Assembly: GCF_029931775.1 (NCBI RefSeq)
Contig: NC_079332.1
Location: 17,563,186 to 17,627,185, forward strand
Direction: 5' to 3'
DNA length: 64,000 nt
Source of the DNA: Euleptes europaea
Lineage: Eukaryota; Chordata; Lepidosauria; Squamata; Sphaerodactylidae
A program made the position numbers and the translations under genes. Positions 23,401-60,602 of the stretch are shown one piece after another. The notes under the pieces are model-generated. The model saw only the letters and a program-made list of their open reading frames with translations, searched no databases and was not told the origin of the DNA. Position 1 is the stretch's first letter. The number at the start of each line of letters is the position of its first letter.

Positions 23401-25834
23401 CTGCCAAGTGTTTTTAGACAGTGGGTGGGGCCAGGTGGGGCTTTTACCCAGCAAGGTTGGCCATTGGAGGTTTGATTGGCTGGGCAGTTTTTTAAAAATG
23501 CTGCTTTGGCAGCGGATGCCACCGCAGCCTATTTTGAGGCTTGCCCCGCCTCCCGAGGGAGCCACTTTGTGCCAGCCATCGGATGGCTACGCTCACCACA
23601 CTGTGTCAGAACTCCAAAGGCGCCCGTAGGCTCAAAAAGGTTGGGGACCCTTTCGCAGAGGAAGGATAGATCTATGGGTGTTGTCAGGCTGACTTTTGGA
23701 TTCTCCGTTTGCCGCCAGCTTCAAGGTTGTTTATCAGAACAGCCTCCAGCTGGCATAGCTTCTCAGAGCCTGGGAGCTTTGGGGGAGCCTGGTAGTCTGA
23801 CCGGTGTTATCATGATATGACTGTATTGTCTGTGTTTCTCCATATAACCAAGCGTACACTTTCCCCCCTGCGTTCCTGCCTTCTGATTCCTAAGCTCTGC
23901 ATACCTGTACCAATAAACCAACTCTTCTGGACTATCTGTCTCTTGGTGTGGCTATTGGACTTTCAGGACAAACAAGTGCTTACAGGTGTCAGCCATGGCA
24001 GCTAAATGGAACTGTGTTTAGAGAAGAAGAAAAGTTGGTTTTTTATACGCCGACTTTCTCTACCACTTAAGGAAGAATCAAACCGGCTTACCATCCCCTT
24101 CCCTTCCCCTCCTCACAACAGAGGCAGGCCGCCTCTGAATATCAAGTGCTGGGAGCAGGGTATCACTTCCTGGCTCTATTTTTATTTACATTATTTATTA
24201 AAACATGCATCTCCCCCCTTTCCTCGTGGTTCGAGGCAGCTCACATTAACGGCTGCAACTTCGACTTGCCACCTTCTTTGCAGCAACCAGCTGGGGGCCA
24301 CTGCAGAGAAGGCTGGGCTGGCCGGACCCAAGGGGCAGGGGCCGCACCGTCCCTCTGCACTACAGCAGCCAGAGATTTGGCCTTGGTATTTACTCACAGG
24401 CCCCTTAGAGGCAGAGGCAAGGTGGAAGAGGACGAAAGGCCGGCCTCGGTCCAACAGAAGGGGCCGTTTTCGCCCGTGTGTCCCCGTTGGAGCCCTTCCC
24501 CCCAGGGAAGCCCCGCTGCCTGTGCTGCAAGGGCCAGACCACCTTTCACCTCCTTTCCGCTGGGTGCTAAAAGTCAGCGTCAAAACCCCAGGGGCCTGGA
24601 GCCGGGCCAGGGCTGCCCCGTGGCCGGCTGGACCCCCGGACAAGGATTCTTCTGGCCCGCTTCCAGGCGGAGGAGGCCCCGGCCAGCGGGCTGTTGTAGG
24701 GCTGCTTTTGTCCCTGACATCGTGGTTATGAGATCGTGTTAGTCTGTCCGTAGCAAAAGGCGTCTGAAAAAGGGAGAGGTGGCAGGAAGGCTGAACGTGT
24801 GAACACACGGAGCTGCCGTCTACTGAACCAGACCCCTGGGTCCATCCAAGGCAGTCTTGTCTGCCCAGACCGGCAGCGGCTCTGCAGGGTCTCAGGCAGG
24901 GGTCTTTCAAATCTACTACCTGCCTAGTCTCTTTAACTGGAGACGCCGGGGATTGAACCTGGTAGAGCCTCTGCATGCCCAGCAGAGGCTCTACCACTGA
25001 GCCACAGCCCCTCCCCTTATTCTAAATAAAGCTGCCTTGTACTGAGTCAGACCCCTGGTCCATCAAAGTCAGTATTGTCTACTCAGACCGGCAGCGGCTC
25101 TCCGGGGTCTCAGGCTGAGGTCTTTCCCATCACTTACTCACCTAGTCCCTTTAAGTGGAGATGCCAGGGATTGAACCTGGGACCTTCTGCATGCCAAGCA
25201 GAGGCTCTACCACTGAGCCACAGCCCTTCCCTAAAACACAAAGCTGCCGTCTACTGAACCAGACCCCCCACCCCCGGTCCATCCAAGTCAGTCTTGCTTG
25301 CTCAGACCGGCAGCGGCTCTGCAGGGTCTCCGGCGGGGGGTCTTTCGCAGCACCTACCTGCCTAGTGAGAGGCAGGAGAGGGAGGGCACCTTGGCCACCT
25401 TCCGGGCATGGAGTGGGGGGTCCCTGGGGGTGTGTGTGGGGGGGAGGTAGCTGTGCATTGTGCGGGGGGTTGGACTAGATGACCTTGGCGGCCCCTTCCC
25501 ACTCTTATGCTTTAACTGGAGGTGCCCGGGATTGAGCCGGGGACCTCGTGCCCGCCCAGCAGAGGCTCGACCGCAGCCCCTGCCCGCCCTGGGGAGTCTC
25601 CAGGGGGCTGCTGGGACGGACTGCAGCCGCCGCGCGCTTCCCCGGGCGGACTTGCGCCTGGCCCTGCCTACCTGCGCCCTCCGCCAGCTCCACCAGGACC
25701 TTGTCGTTGCTGAAGAGGCGCCGCGGGGCCGGCCGGGCCGGAGCGGCGAGGGAAAGGCAGCCGGGCTTGCAAGCCCACCTTGCAGGGAGGGGCAGCCGCC
25801 AAGCTCGGCCGGCCCAGGCTGCCCGGGACGCCAT
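17431..25834 (-). CDS. ECI1: ECI1, mitochondrial enoyl-CoA delta isomerase 1 (complete)
   Basis: Moves cis-3 or trans-3 double bonds to trans-2 so that unsaturated fatty acids can enter beta-oxidation; mitochondrial matrix enzyme of the crotonase fold. Coding exons in reading order: 25834-25672, 23227-23100, 20476-20330, 19100-18979, 18847-18669, 17597-17431. All phases join, giving 301 residues (human about 302). Residues 1 to about 42 form an Arg/Ala-rich, acid-free presequence typical of mitochondrial import. Then come MKLKSPPVNSLSLELLTEF, SAGLD with PAGGC (oxyanion hole region), and GLNETQLGIVAPF with the likely catalytic Glu177. The end is DADVQNFVSFISRDSIQK followed by a Lys-rich terminus. 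The ATG at 25834 is chosen because it opens the presequence in a CpG-rich first exon. The intron after 20330 starts GCAAGT, a GC-AG intron; the other four are GT-AG. It is convergent with DNASE1L2. Confidence 0.96.
17838..18045 (-). mobile_element. CR1 LINE 3' end
   Basis: Inverted CR1 terminus (ATCATAGAGCTGGAAGGGACC) then 3' UTR sequence, in the last ECI1 intron. Confidence 0.88.
18214..18440 (-). mobile_element. tRNA-Ala-derived SINE
   Basis: Full antisense copy with inverted B box GGGATTGAACC and inverted A box GAGCCACGGCC, in the last ECI1 intron. Confidence 0.87.
19293..19850 (-). mobile_element. Sauria-type SINE split by a LINE 3' end
   Basis: The antisense SINE tail (19293-19481, ending CACCCAGCTGGCTTA) and head (from about 19733, GTGGAGGAGTGGTGAAACC, to ACCACTACTCCACGCTGGC) are separated by about 250 bases. 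The insert (19482-19732) is an antisense CR1/L2-like 3' end that begins AGAACATAAGAACATAAG. The tail also holds a small duplication of TTAAGGAAGAATCAAACTGG. Confidence 0.82.
20583..20962 (-). mobile_element. CR1/L2-like LINE 3' end split by a CR1 fragment
   Basis: The antisense repeat runs to GTGCCTCTAGGAAG and resumes at AGCCCACAAGCAAGACGACT. Between them (20676-20841) is a plus-strand CR1 3' end finishing CCTTCCAACTCTATGATTCTA. The insertion order is therefore clear. It lies in the ECI1 intron upstream of the exon at 20330-20476. Confidence 0.82.
21125..21625 (+). mobile_element. non-LTR retrotransposon 3' end, unclassified
   Basis: The frame at 21135-21380 contains a Cys-x-Cys then His-x4-S arrangement like the C-terminal zinc-like motif of several LINE ORF2 proteins. 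An AT-rich 3' UTR with AATAATAAAGG at the end follows. No standard family is named with confidence. Confidence 0.5.
21740..21968 (+). mobile_element. 5S-rRNA-derived SINE
   Basis: Full-length unit: GCCCTGACCTGGATGGCCC head, AGAAGCTAAG box, TATTTGGATGGGAGACC box C, then the CATGAAAACCCC and GTCGGCTGCGACTTGG tail and an ACACACACA end. Confidence 0.9.
21969..22175 (-). repeat. unclassified interspersed repeat (shared with 27420-27615)
   Basis: Reverse complement of 27420-27615: CCTGAGAAAGTG, TTAATTTAAAATCTT, CAGGAAACCTTTCTCG (here inverted). So it is a dispersed element, copied in both orientations within 6 kb. Class unknown. Confidence 0.6.
22279..22505 (+). mobile_element. 5S-rRNA-derived SINE
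   Basis: AGAAGCTAAGCAGGGTTGG and GTACTTGGATGGGAGACC are intact, the tail GGGGTCACCGTAAATCAACTG is slightly diverged, and the end is an AATAATAATAA run. Confidence 0.9.
22506..22808 (-). mobile_element. Sauria-type tRNA SINE
   Basis: Full antisense copy from AGAGTTGGTTTTTATATGCC to CTTAACCACTACACCATGC, butted against the 5S SINE. Confidence 0.88.
23371..23665. repeat. unclassified repeat-like block
   Basis: It ends CAAAAAGGTTGGGGACCC. Read in reverse, GGGTCCCCAACCTTTTTG resembles the ends of hAT-type elements, but I see no matching terminus or duplication, so the class is open. It lies in ECI1 intron 1. Confidence 0.4.
23682..23984 (+). mobile_element. solo LTR, about 303 bp
   Basis: Starts TGTC and ends TACA with a polyadenylation signal about 70 bases before the end. 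The same 5 bases (GGTGT) flank it at 23677-23681 and 23985-23989. No internal region is left. It is an LTR-element fossil of retroviral or Ty3/Gypsy kind in ECI1 intron 1; the family is not resolvable. The intact flanking repeat suggests it is not very old. Confidence 0.65.
24022..24130 (-). mobile_element. Sauria-type SINE tail fragment
   Basis: AGAAGTTGG-type start then CGACTTTCTCTACCACTTAAG and AATCAAACCGGC, cut before the head. Confidence 0.75.
24131..24798. other. GC-rich intronic sequence, nothing recognised
   Basis: ECI1 intron 1. Long overlapping open frames on both strands are explained by high GC content; none shows a known domain. Confidence 0.5.
24799..25018 (-). mobile_element. 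tRNA-Ala-derived SINE
   Basis: First of three consecutive antisense copies in ECI1 intron 1, with CACGGAGCTGCCGTCTACTG at its left end. Confidence 0.85.
25022..25238 (-). mobile_element. tRNA-Ala-derived SINE
   Basis: Second of the three, nearly complete. B box GGGATTGAACC and A box GAGCCACAGCC, both inverted. Confidence 0.87.
25243..25590 (-). mobile_element. tRNA-Ala-derived SINE split by a CR1 fragment
   Basis: Third copy. It stops at CTACCTGCCTAGT (25365) and resumes at TTTAACTGGAGGTGCC (25511). The gap is a plus-strand CR1 3' end (GGACTAGATGACCTTGG, CTTCCCACTCTTATG). The resumed part is GC-shifted and ends 80 bases before ECI1 exon 1. Confidence 0.8.
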
Positions 25835-26200
25835 CTTCGCAGGCAGGCAGGCAGGCAGGCTGGAAGGCGGGGAGGGGAGGGGAGGGGAGGGGAGGGGAGG
25901 GGAGGGGGCGGTCCCCTCCCCTCCCCTCCCCTCCCCTCCCGGCTGCGCAAGACCCGCGCTCCGCACCGCCCGGAGACCCGACGGCGCGCTCCCCTGCAGC
26001 CCTGCCCGTGCAAAGGCTAGCAGCCGGCGGGGAAAGAAGCGGCTCCTTCCCCGGGGGCGGCCGGGAGGGTTTTGCATCCCAAAGCGCGGCCTGCACGCCC
26101 GGGTTTTCTTTTCTTTTTTTTTTTTGGTTTTTTTTTTATCTTTGGGTTGGCCGCTTCCTGCGCGCGCAGCTTCCCCCCCTGCCCGCCCAGAACTCTGCAC
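25530..26200. promoter_or_regulatory. CpG-rich promoter region of ECI1
   Basis: Dense CpG and GC content around ECI1 exon 1 and upstream, in contrast to the flanking repeats. This is the expected promoter of a housekeeping mitochondrial enzyme read to the left. No TATA box is evident. Confidence 0.65.
25869..25940. repeat. GGGGA tandem array facing a CCCCT array (inverted repeat)
   Basis: About seven to eight GGGGA units (25869-25907) are followed after a 4-5 base gap by about five to six CCCCT units (25913-25940). The two halves can pair as a hairpin, and each strand holds enough G runs for a G-quadruplex. The array begins 35 bases upstream of the ECI1 ATG, so it is probably in the 5' UTR or core promoter. 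Confidence 0.9.
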
Positions 26201-26311
26201 GGGGGGGTTGCTCTTTTGAGTTTGGATCGAGACCGCAAGGTAGACTTCCCCTGGCTATGGGAGATCCACTGATTTAGCAATCGGTAATAATCCCTTTTCC
26301 TTTCTGTAAAG

Positions 26312-26599
26312 CAGGGGTTCCCAACCCTTTTTTTGACCAGGGACCACTAGGACTTTTTTGTTCGGTGCAGGGACCCCAAGGTGCAAAATAAAAATTCCGA
26401 GATTTTGAAAATAAACTTTAATCATAACGGTTAGTTAAACATTAAACTTAGACTAATATTTGAATATATATATTTTTATAATAGAGAACTTTTAATTGAA
26501 AATATTAATTTATTATGGGTTTATAACTTTGTTTCGCGGACCTTAATTTAGTTCTCGCAGACCCCTGGGGGTCCACGGACCCCTGGTTGGGAACCAGTG
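26312..26599 (+). mobile_element. non-autonomous hAT transposon, 288 bp
   Basis: Ends CAGGGGTTCCCAACC and GGTTGGGAACCAGTG (imperfect terminal inverted repeats). A perfect 8-bp target duplication, CTGTAAAG, lies at 26304-26311 and 26600-26607. It is the same element as 28528-28813. It has no transposase frame. Confidence 0.95.
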
Positions 26600-26607
26600 C
26601 TGTAAAG

Positions 26608-26962
26608 GTATTAGGACAGCCAGGGAATAGCTTGTTGCTGGGCAGGATATCTCTGTGTGTGTGTGTCTGTGTGCTAAGGAATTGGGGCAAGAGTCATGGA
26701 GGGTTACAGTAAACCCTAACAAGAACTGGGTGAAACTGTTACCCTACTGCCGCCTTTATGTCTGGAGTGCTATCAGCCTACCCTGAATGTTGATGGGTTG
26801 TCACATCTTGAATTTGGATAACTATCCCTCCCTCAGTACAATCGGGGCTCAGAGATTTCTGCCCATTAGGGCCTCTGAGTCAGCAGCTGCAAATAAACTG
26901 TTTTCTTGAAATAACGATCTCCGGTCTCTCTCTCTCCCCCCACGAACCCTTGTTTACCACAT
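26608..26962 (+). other. unclassified block, LTR-like features
   Basis: It has a (TG)n stretch, a polyadenylation-type AATAAA about 70 bases before a TTTACCACA end, and a CT-rich run. These resemble the 3' part of an LTR, but no second terminus or flanking repeat was found. Confidence 0.3.
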
Positions 26963-27300
26963 CAGAATCCTAGAGTCGGAAGGAGACCACCAGGGTCACC
27001 GAGCCCAAGCCCCTGCACAGGGTTGCCAACCTCCAGGTGACGGCTGGAGAGCGCCTGCTATTGCAACTGATCCCTAGCCGATAGAGATCAGCTCCCCTGG
27101 AGAAAAGGGACGCTTTGGCCATTGGAGTCTATGGCACTGGAGCCCCTCCCCAACCCCCCCTCAGGCTCCACCCCCAAAGCCCCCTCCAGTGGCTAAGAGG
27201 CACCTGGCAACCCTACCCCTGCACAATGCAGGAGTTTCACAACTACCTCCCCCCACACCCCCAATGACCAGAAGATGGCCAAGATGCCCTCCCTCTTGTG
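26963..27300 (-). mobile_element. CR1 LINE 3' end carrying a MITE
   Basis: Inverted CR1 terminus (AATCCTAGAGTCGGAAGG) interrupted at CCCCTGCAC and resumed at CCCCTGCACAATGCAGG. The rest continues to GGCCAAGATGCCCTCCCTC. Confidence 0.88.
27019..27214 (+). mobile_element. AGGGTTGCCA-TIR MITE, 196 bp, with flanking duplication
   Basis: Starts AGGGTTGCCAACCTCC and ends CCTGGCAACCCT. CCCCTGCAC occurs directly before (27010-27018) and, after one extra base, directly behind (27216-27224). This is the cleanest copy of the family, seen also at 8021, 8645 and 57498. Confidence 0.85.
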
Positions 27301-27663
27301 AGAATTTGCATGGGGAAACTGTGCATGTACAGAGCAGCAAATCCAAGGCAAAACCTCCCGTGCACAAATGGCCCCTGGCTTCTTGAGTCTGCGCTTTGGC
27401 AGATTTACTAAGACTTATTTACTAAGACAGATTTATTAAGACTGCAAACGAGAAAGGTTTCCTGGTGGTGGGGTGTTAAAGAAGCCGGGTAAAACAGCAA
27501 CAGCCGCAAACGGATGGGGACTTCTCCCAACTGCTGACCGATAAGCAGCTTGGATTAATTTAAAATCTTGCCTGAGAAAGTGTCAGATGAAACGGGAGAC
27601 GCAGATCCAATTAGAAAGTGTTGTTGCAAATCCAAGGCAAAACCTCCCGTGCATAAATGGCTG
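27301..27663. repeat. unclassified repeat bounded by 34-bp direct repeats
   Basis: A near-identical 34-base block (GCAAATCCAAGGCAAAACCT and following CCCGTGCA..AATGG) sits at about 27331 and 27626. The interior (27420-27615) recurs inverted at 21969-22175. The same block recurs once at about 57162-57193. Confidence 0.7.
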
Positions 27664-27880
27664 GGGCCTGTAAGGGGAGCCGTCTGACAGCTTAGCTTGG
27701 AAGCCAAGCAGGGTCAGCCCCGGTTAGTATTTGGATGGGAGACCACTGAGGAAGCCGCCGTGGGTCTCTGTGCAGAGGAAGGCAAGGGCACTCAGTCTCT
27801 GCACATCTCTTGCTGTGAAAACCCCATGGTCCAAGGGGTTGCCATGAGTCCATAGTGACTTGATAGTATGCTATTATTAT
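27664..27880 (+). mobile_element. 5S-rRNA-derived SINE, diverged head
   Basis: AAGCCAAGCAGGGTCAGCC and GTATTTGGATGGGAGACC are kept, with the tail GTGAAAACCCCATGG..GTCCATAGTGACTTGA and a TTATTATTA end. Confidence 0.86.
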
Positions 27881-27885
27881 TAGGG

Positions 27886-28082
27886 GAGAGGCTGTGGCTC
27901 AGTGGTAGAGCCTCTGCTTGGCATGCAGAAGGTCCCAGGTTCGATCCCTGGCATCTCCAGTTAAAGGGACCAGGCAAGCAGGTGATGTGAAAGACTTCTC
28001 TACCTGAGACGCTGCCAGCCTGATTAGGCAATACAGACCTTGATGGACTGATAGTCTGATCTAGTACCAGGCAGCTTCATGT
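27886..28082 (+). mobile_element. tRNA-Ala-derived SINE
   Basis: One of the best-preserved copies: GGCTGTGGCTCAGTGGTAGAG, B box GGTTCGATCCC, complete tail ending AGGCAGCTTCATGTG. Confidence 0.9.
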
Positions 28083-28091
28083 GCATGTTGG

Positions 28092-28161
28092 GGAGGGGCT
28101 GTGGCTCAGTGGTAGGGCATCTGCTTGGCATACAGAAGGTCCCAGGTTCAATCCCTGGCAT
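28092..28161 (+). mobile_element. tRNA-Ala-derived SINE head, cut by an LTR
   Basis: The head runs to AATCCCTGGCAT. After the LTR, GCATCTCCAGT (29080-29090) continues the SINE consensus for 11 bases. Confidence 0.85.
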
Positions 28162-29079
28162 TGTAATGCCTGAAATCATTATATGCTATGGGAAATGTAT
28201 GCTTTTATGCTCAGCCCACATACTCGCACTTATAAAGATGCTAAGCCCAGAATATAAGGGCTAGCATCTAGCACAATACCATGTGAGAGCACATATATGT
28301 AATTGACATGCAGCCCCAGGTATAAGGGGTGAAGTATTGATCCTTGCCCTAATGTGTAAACATTTACGTTAGCATGAGTCTGGCAGACGCCATTATGAGC
28401 TGCCAGAACATAAGGCTACATTGCTGCCTGGTACAGCCTTTCACCAGTAGAAAGCTCAGAATTACCTTCCTCCTGAGGAATGTGTTTCCTACTTCCAAGG
28501 ATAACAAGACCTAGTATTTGCTTAGAGCAGTGGTTCCCAACCTTTTTTTGGCCAGGGACCACTAGGACTTTTTTTGTTCGGTGCAGGGACCCCAAGGTTC
28601 AAAATAAAAATTCAGAGAATTTGAAAATAAACTTTAATCAGACCTGTTAGTTAAACATTAAACTTAGAATAATATTTGAATATATGTTTTTATAATAGAG
28701 AGCTTTTAATCAAAAATATTAATTTATTATGGGTTTATAACTTTGTTTCGTGGACCTTAATTTAGTTCTCGCGGACCCCTGGGGGTCCACAGACCCTGGG
28801 TTGGGAACCAGTGGCTTAGAGACAGCCTTGGCCAATATCTATGCTAATTAGAGTGAAGTAGACAACCAATGTCCAGTAAATCTACGTAATTGTAAACACC
28901 CCTGACCCAAAGTTATAAACGTTGTTGCAATACTTTGTTCGGTGTGTGAATTGTCCTGCGCATTTGGGGCAATTCTCACCCGGTGTGTATATTGGGCCTA
29001 ATAAACAACTGCTTGAACTATCAACCTCCTACTGTGTTATTGTCATTGGAATTTAATACAATAATACAGACCCATTTCA
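28162..29079 (+). mobile_element. solo LTR carrying a hAT insertion
   Basis: Starts TGTAATG, ends ATTTCA, with the 4-base target repeat GCAT at 28158-28161 and 29080-29083. It is about 632 bases without the 286-base hAT element inside. It has a polyadenylation signal near 28998 and a TATA-like ATAAA upstream of it. An endogenous retrovirus LTR is the likeliest class (4-bp duplication), but the family is not certain. No internal genes remain. Confidence 0.72.
28528..28813 (+). mobile_element. non-autonomous hAT transposon, 286 bp
   Basis: CAGTGGTTCCCAACC and GGTTGGGAACCAGTG ends, with perfect 8-bp target duplication GCTTAGAG at 28520-28527 and 28814-28821. It is nearly the same sequence as 26312-26599. 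It lies within the solo LTR. Confidence 0.95.
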
Positions 29080-29091
29080 GCATCTCCAGTG

Positions 29092-29720
29092 TTACAGCAA
29101 ATTTAAGAGCTGGATTTAAGAGTTCATGACACTTGTCTTGAGAAAAAACAGATTTATTTAGCAATTGCTAGTCCCAGCTTTTCACTCTTGAGAGTAATAA
29201 AATGGAAAAGCTCGGCCCTGAACACAGGTGTGTAAGATTCTTTATAGACTTTGGTTAGTTCATTATACATTCAAAAATACATCACACATACATTATACTG
29301 TTGATTGGTCATGCAAATATTTTACAGTTAATTGGTGGATTTAATATGTAATTCATTTGTCCATTGGCTTACTTATACAGACATCTTATTGGTGAATTAT
29401 AAGACAGAAATGACCTGATTGGTCAAATAAACTTGTGCAAGGAGTCCATTGTTAATGCACCTGTTACTTTATCTGGTAACAATTAATCTTTTTCCTCCCT
29501 AATAGTTCCCAGACATCTTGTCTGCTTTACTCTGTGTGTCAACCTTGGAAGAACAAGTAGTATTCTATAGTTATCTCTTCTCGGATGCTCTTTTGTCTGT
29601 CTTTAACTTCTAAAATGTATCTCTCCAGAGGCCCTCTGAGTTTGGAGTTTAGTCATGCTTTTTTTATTTATTTATTTTTTATTGCTAGAGGCCTGTCTGG
29701 TTTGCTAAAAGCCTGCTGCT
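29092..29720. other. AT-rich region with spaced ATTGG boxes
   Basis: No gene. Five ATTGG (inverted CCAAT) motifs lie at 29304, 29331, 29363, 29388 and 29418, spaced 25-32 bases apart, with an octamer-like ATGCAAAT at 29311. It could be the remnant of an LTR or a distal promoter element of PARN. Confidence 0.45.
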
Positions 29721-29800
29721 TCACCAGTTAAAGGGACCGGGCAAGTAGGTGATGGGAAAGACCTCTGCCTGAGAGCCGCTGCCAGTCTGAGTAGGCAATT
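29721..29800 (+). mobile_element. tRNA-Ala-derived SINE fragment
   Basis: Only the AGTTAAAGGGACCGGGCAAG to GTCTGAGTAGGCAAT part remains. Confidence 0.75.
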
Positions 29801-30173
29801 TAGCAGCTGCAGGCGCTAACGACCCCTGCACCGCGTCTCGCTCCCGCCCCCCCTGCAGGAAGGGCCCAATTGCAGGAACCCCCAAGGAGCCTTTGCTGCC
29901 CAGCAGCCCCGCCCAAGTGAGGGCAAAGGGCGCAGGGAGTTCGCCCTGTGCAACTGCGCATGCTCAGGCATCTGCGCCATGGGGGCGGCGCGGAGGGGCG
30001 TCGCCGGGGTCGCTGCCGTCATCACCCCGGCGCCGCCGCTCACGTGGGCCCTGACGCCACGCCGCAGGGGAAGGGGGGGTCGCCCGGAGGGTCGCGTCGG
30101 GTTTGTTTCCGGAAGTGGCGCTTCCTCGCTGGGCCTGAGCGGAGGAGGCCGGCGAGCAGCCCCCGCCGCGGGC

Positions 30174-58487
<28,314 letters not shown>

Positions 58488-58566
58488 CCGGCATGCCTTC
58501 TGCTGCAGAGTGGACTGTGGTGCAAAGGGATCCTTGCACGTTGCCTCTGAAGCCAGGCTTTATGTA

Positions 58567-58572
58567 AATAAA
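58567..58572 (+). terminator. polyadenylation signal of PARN
   Basis: AATAAA 80 bases after the PARN stop codon, followed by TGTCT/GT-rich sequence further down (58640-58700). It fits a short 3' UTR. Confidence 0.75.
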
Positions 58573-59747
58573 GTGGGGTCTATTTAAAGAAAGACAAAGA
58601 AAAGCAGCAGCGTGTCTTGGAAATCAGTTTAATTTTTTTAACTGTCTCCTGAACAATCATTGTCGCAGTTTTTGTGTGTGTGCGTGTGTGTACAAGTTGG
58701 TTTTGTTGATGTGAAATATTTGCTGTCGTTAAGTGCTAGACCTAAATGCAAGGCGGATGTTAGCTCAGATCACCTCAACACGGCACGTAGCCCGTGAAAT
58801 CTGCAAGAGAGACCCGTCCACGTTGCCATTCCGCTCTTCTCCTCCCTGCCCGCGGGGAAGGTCTTTTCTCACACTGTCATGTGTGCCGACCCTTGTAACA
58901 CCGTTCCTCCCTAGCCATCCCTTAAACTTGTCCCCTCTTGATTTCCTGCAAACGTAACGTGTTCGCCCTAGGCGACCCTCAGCCAGCCTCTCTCCCTCCC
59001 GCCCACTAAGTTTAACAAACTTCCTCAACTTTTGGGGAAAATGATCCTCAAATTTCACATTTTGTTTGGGAGTTATGCAGTAGGGAGAACAGGAAGTAAA
59101 CCCAGGGGGGCGCAGGGTCCCCTCTTCCCGCTCCTGTTCCCTTCACTTTTGTTGGGGGAGGGGTCCTATTTCAAAACAGCAATGGAATCCTGTGATGTTC
59201 ACCAGCCTCCCTTAGCTTAAAAAATAAAAAGCCGGCTTTGGTAGATTTCATAACCTTTGTTTCATATTTGACGTTTTTTGTATCATGGAATTGAGAATGA
59301 GAAAAATGTATTTCCATAAAGTGAAAAATTAAAGAATTTTTTTCTTAGGAACCAAACATGATTTTTTTCCCTGGGTGGCGTTGTAAGACATACGTGATAG
59401 ATAATTGCAGCCCAGTTGGTCCGGAAAGGATGTGAGTGGCGAATAGGACCCCAGTTTTTGTTCTTTCCAGATCTAGGAAGGCAACTCTGAGCTGAGAACA
59501 TAGAGATCCTTGGCATTTCCATGTGCAGTGCTTTGAGCCGTCCTCGGTAACCCTCATCACAGCCCTGTGAGGTAGTCTTGTACTGGGGGAGGGGAGGCAG
59601 CTGAACAAAGTCCAGCCAGATGCGCCCAAAGCCAGTTGCTGAATTGGGAGGCTTAGGGGAGACTTGAACCTGGGACCTCTTGGGTTGCAATCTTCTCCAC
59701 AATACTGCCGGATATGATGGTGTTTGTGTTATCCCCAGAGGGCAGCT
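58573..59747. other. intergenic sequence downstream of PARN, nothing recognised
   Basis: A (TG)n stretch at 58670-58690 and otherwise unique sequence. The open frames are short and without known domains. Confidence 0.5.
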
Positions 59748-60031
59748 CTGAAAAGAAGTTGGTTTTTATGGCCAGATTTTCTCTGTCTTTTTAAGGAGAA
59801 TCAAACCGGTTTACAATCTCCTTCCCTTCCCACAACAGACACGAAAATTGTGACTGGCCCAGCAGTGTGGAGGAGCAACCCGGTTTTCCATATTAGAGTC
59901 CACTGCTCATGTGGAGGAGCAGGGAATCAAACCTGTTCACCAGATTAGCGCCCGCCACTCATGGAAGAGTGGGGAATCGAATCCAGTTCTCCAGATTAGA
60001 GTCCGCTGCCCATGACCACTACACCACACAG
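59748..60031 (-). mobile_element. Sauria-type tRNA SINE
   Basis: Antisense copy from AAGAAGTTGGTTTTTATGGCC to CATGACCACTACACC, with an extra CCAGATTAG..CACTCATGG segment. Confidence 0.85.
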
Positions 60032-60602
60032 CCAGGGAGCAGCTGCCTTGGGGTGCCCCCTGTAACTGAAGCTAGCTCTTCCTGTGTTAAGCTCCCCCTC
60101 CCTGCTTAATGGGTGGGTTGCCACAATCCTCCTTTCCCCTGGCAGAATGCTCTGCACCATAAGCAGTAGTGTTGAAGATAAGAAAGACCCCACCCGGTGG
60201 GCCCCGTTTCTTCCCATGTCTGCGAACTCAAAGCAGCTAACGAAAGAGTGAAAGCTGCAGGAAAGAGACACCGCAAGGGGCCGGAGACCTTCGTCTCTTT
60301 GCAAGGGATCCCCCCAGCAGACAAACCCCGGGCAGCAGCAGTTTAGCACAAATTCACACGCGTTGTCTCTGTCCTTGTTAATGTTCAGGGAAAGTACCAT
60401 TTGCGTGTGTCTGTGTGGCTAAACTACCTCAGCAGACTGGTGTTTCTGGGTGCTACTTTAAAACTAATTTAAAGGATGTCAAAAAGAATGCCCAAAAGGC
60501 TTCTTCCAAAAGGCACATTCACTCCCCAATTTTTTTTTTTTTAAATGACATATTCTTTTTCTCTGCAAACCATAACCAATGGCCATTTGTCCGCAAGGCT
60601 GA
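60032..60602. other. intergenic sequence, nothing recognised
   Basis: No supported gene or named repeat. Confidence 0.5.

Noticed and set aside
24006-24997. Long open frames in ECI1 intron 1 on both strands
   Set aside because: GC-rich intron plus SINE sequence; mixed low-complexity composition and no known family.
25354-26219. Long overlapping open frames on both strands around ECI1 exon 1
   Set aside because: They follow from extreme GC content and the GGGGA/CCCCT array; only the 54-codon ECI1 frame matches a known protein.
27886-27965. tRNA-Ala gene
   Set aside because: The A and B boxes are present but the body runs into a SINE tail shared by more than twenty copies; the acceptor stem does not close as in a functional tRNA.
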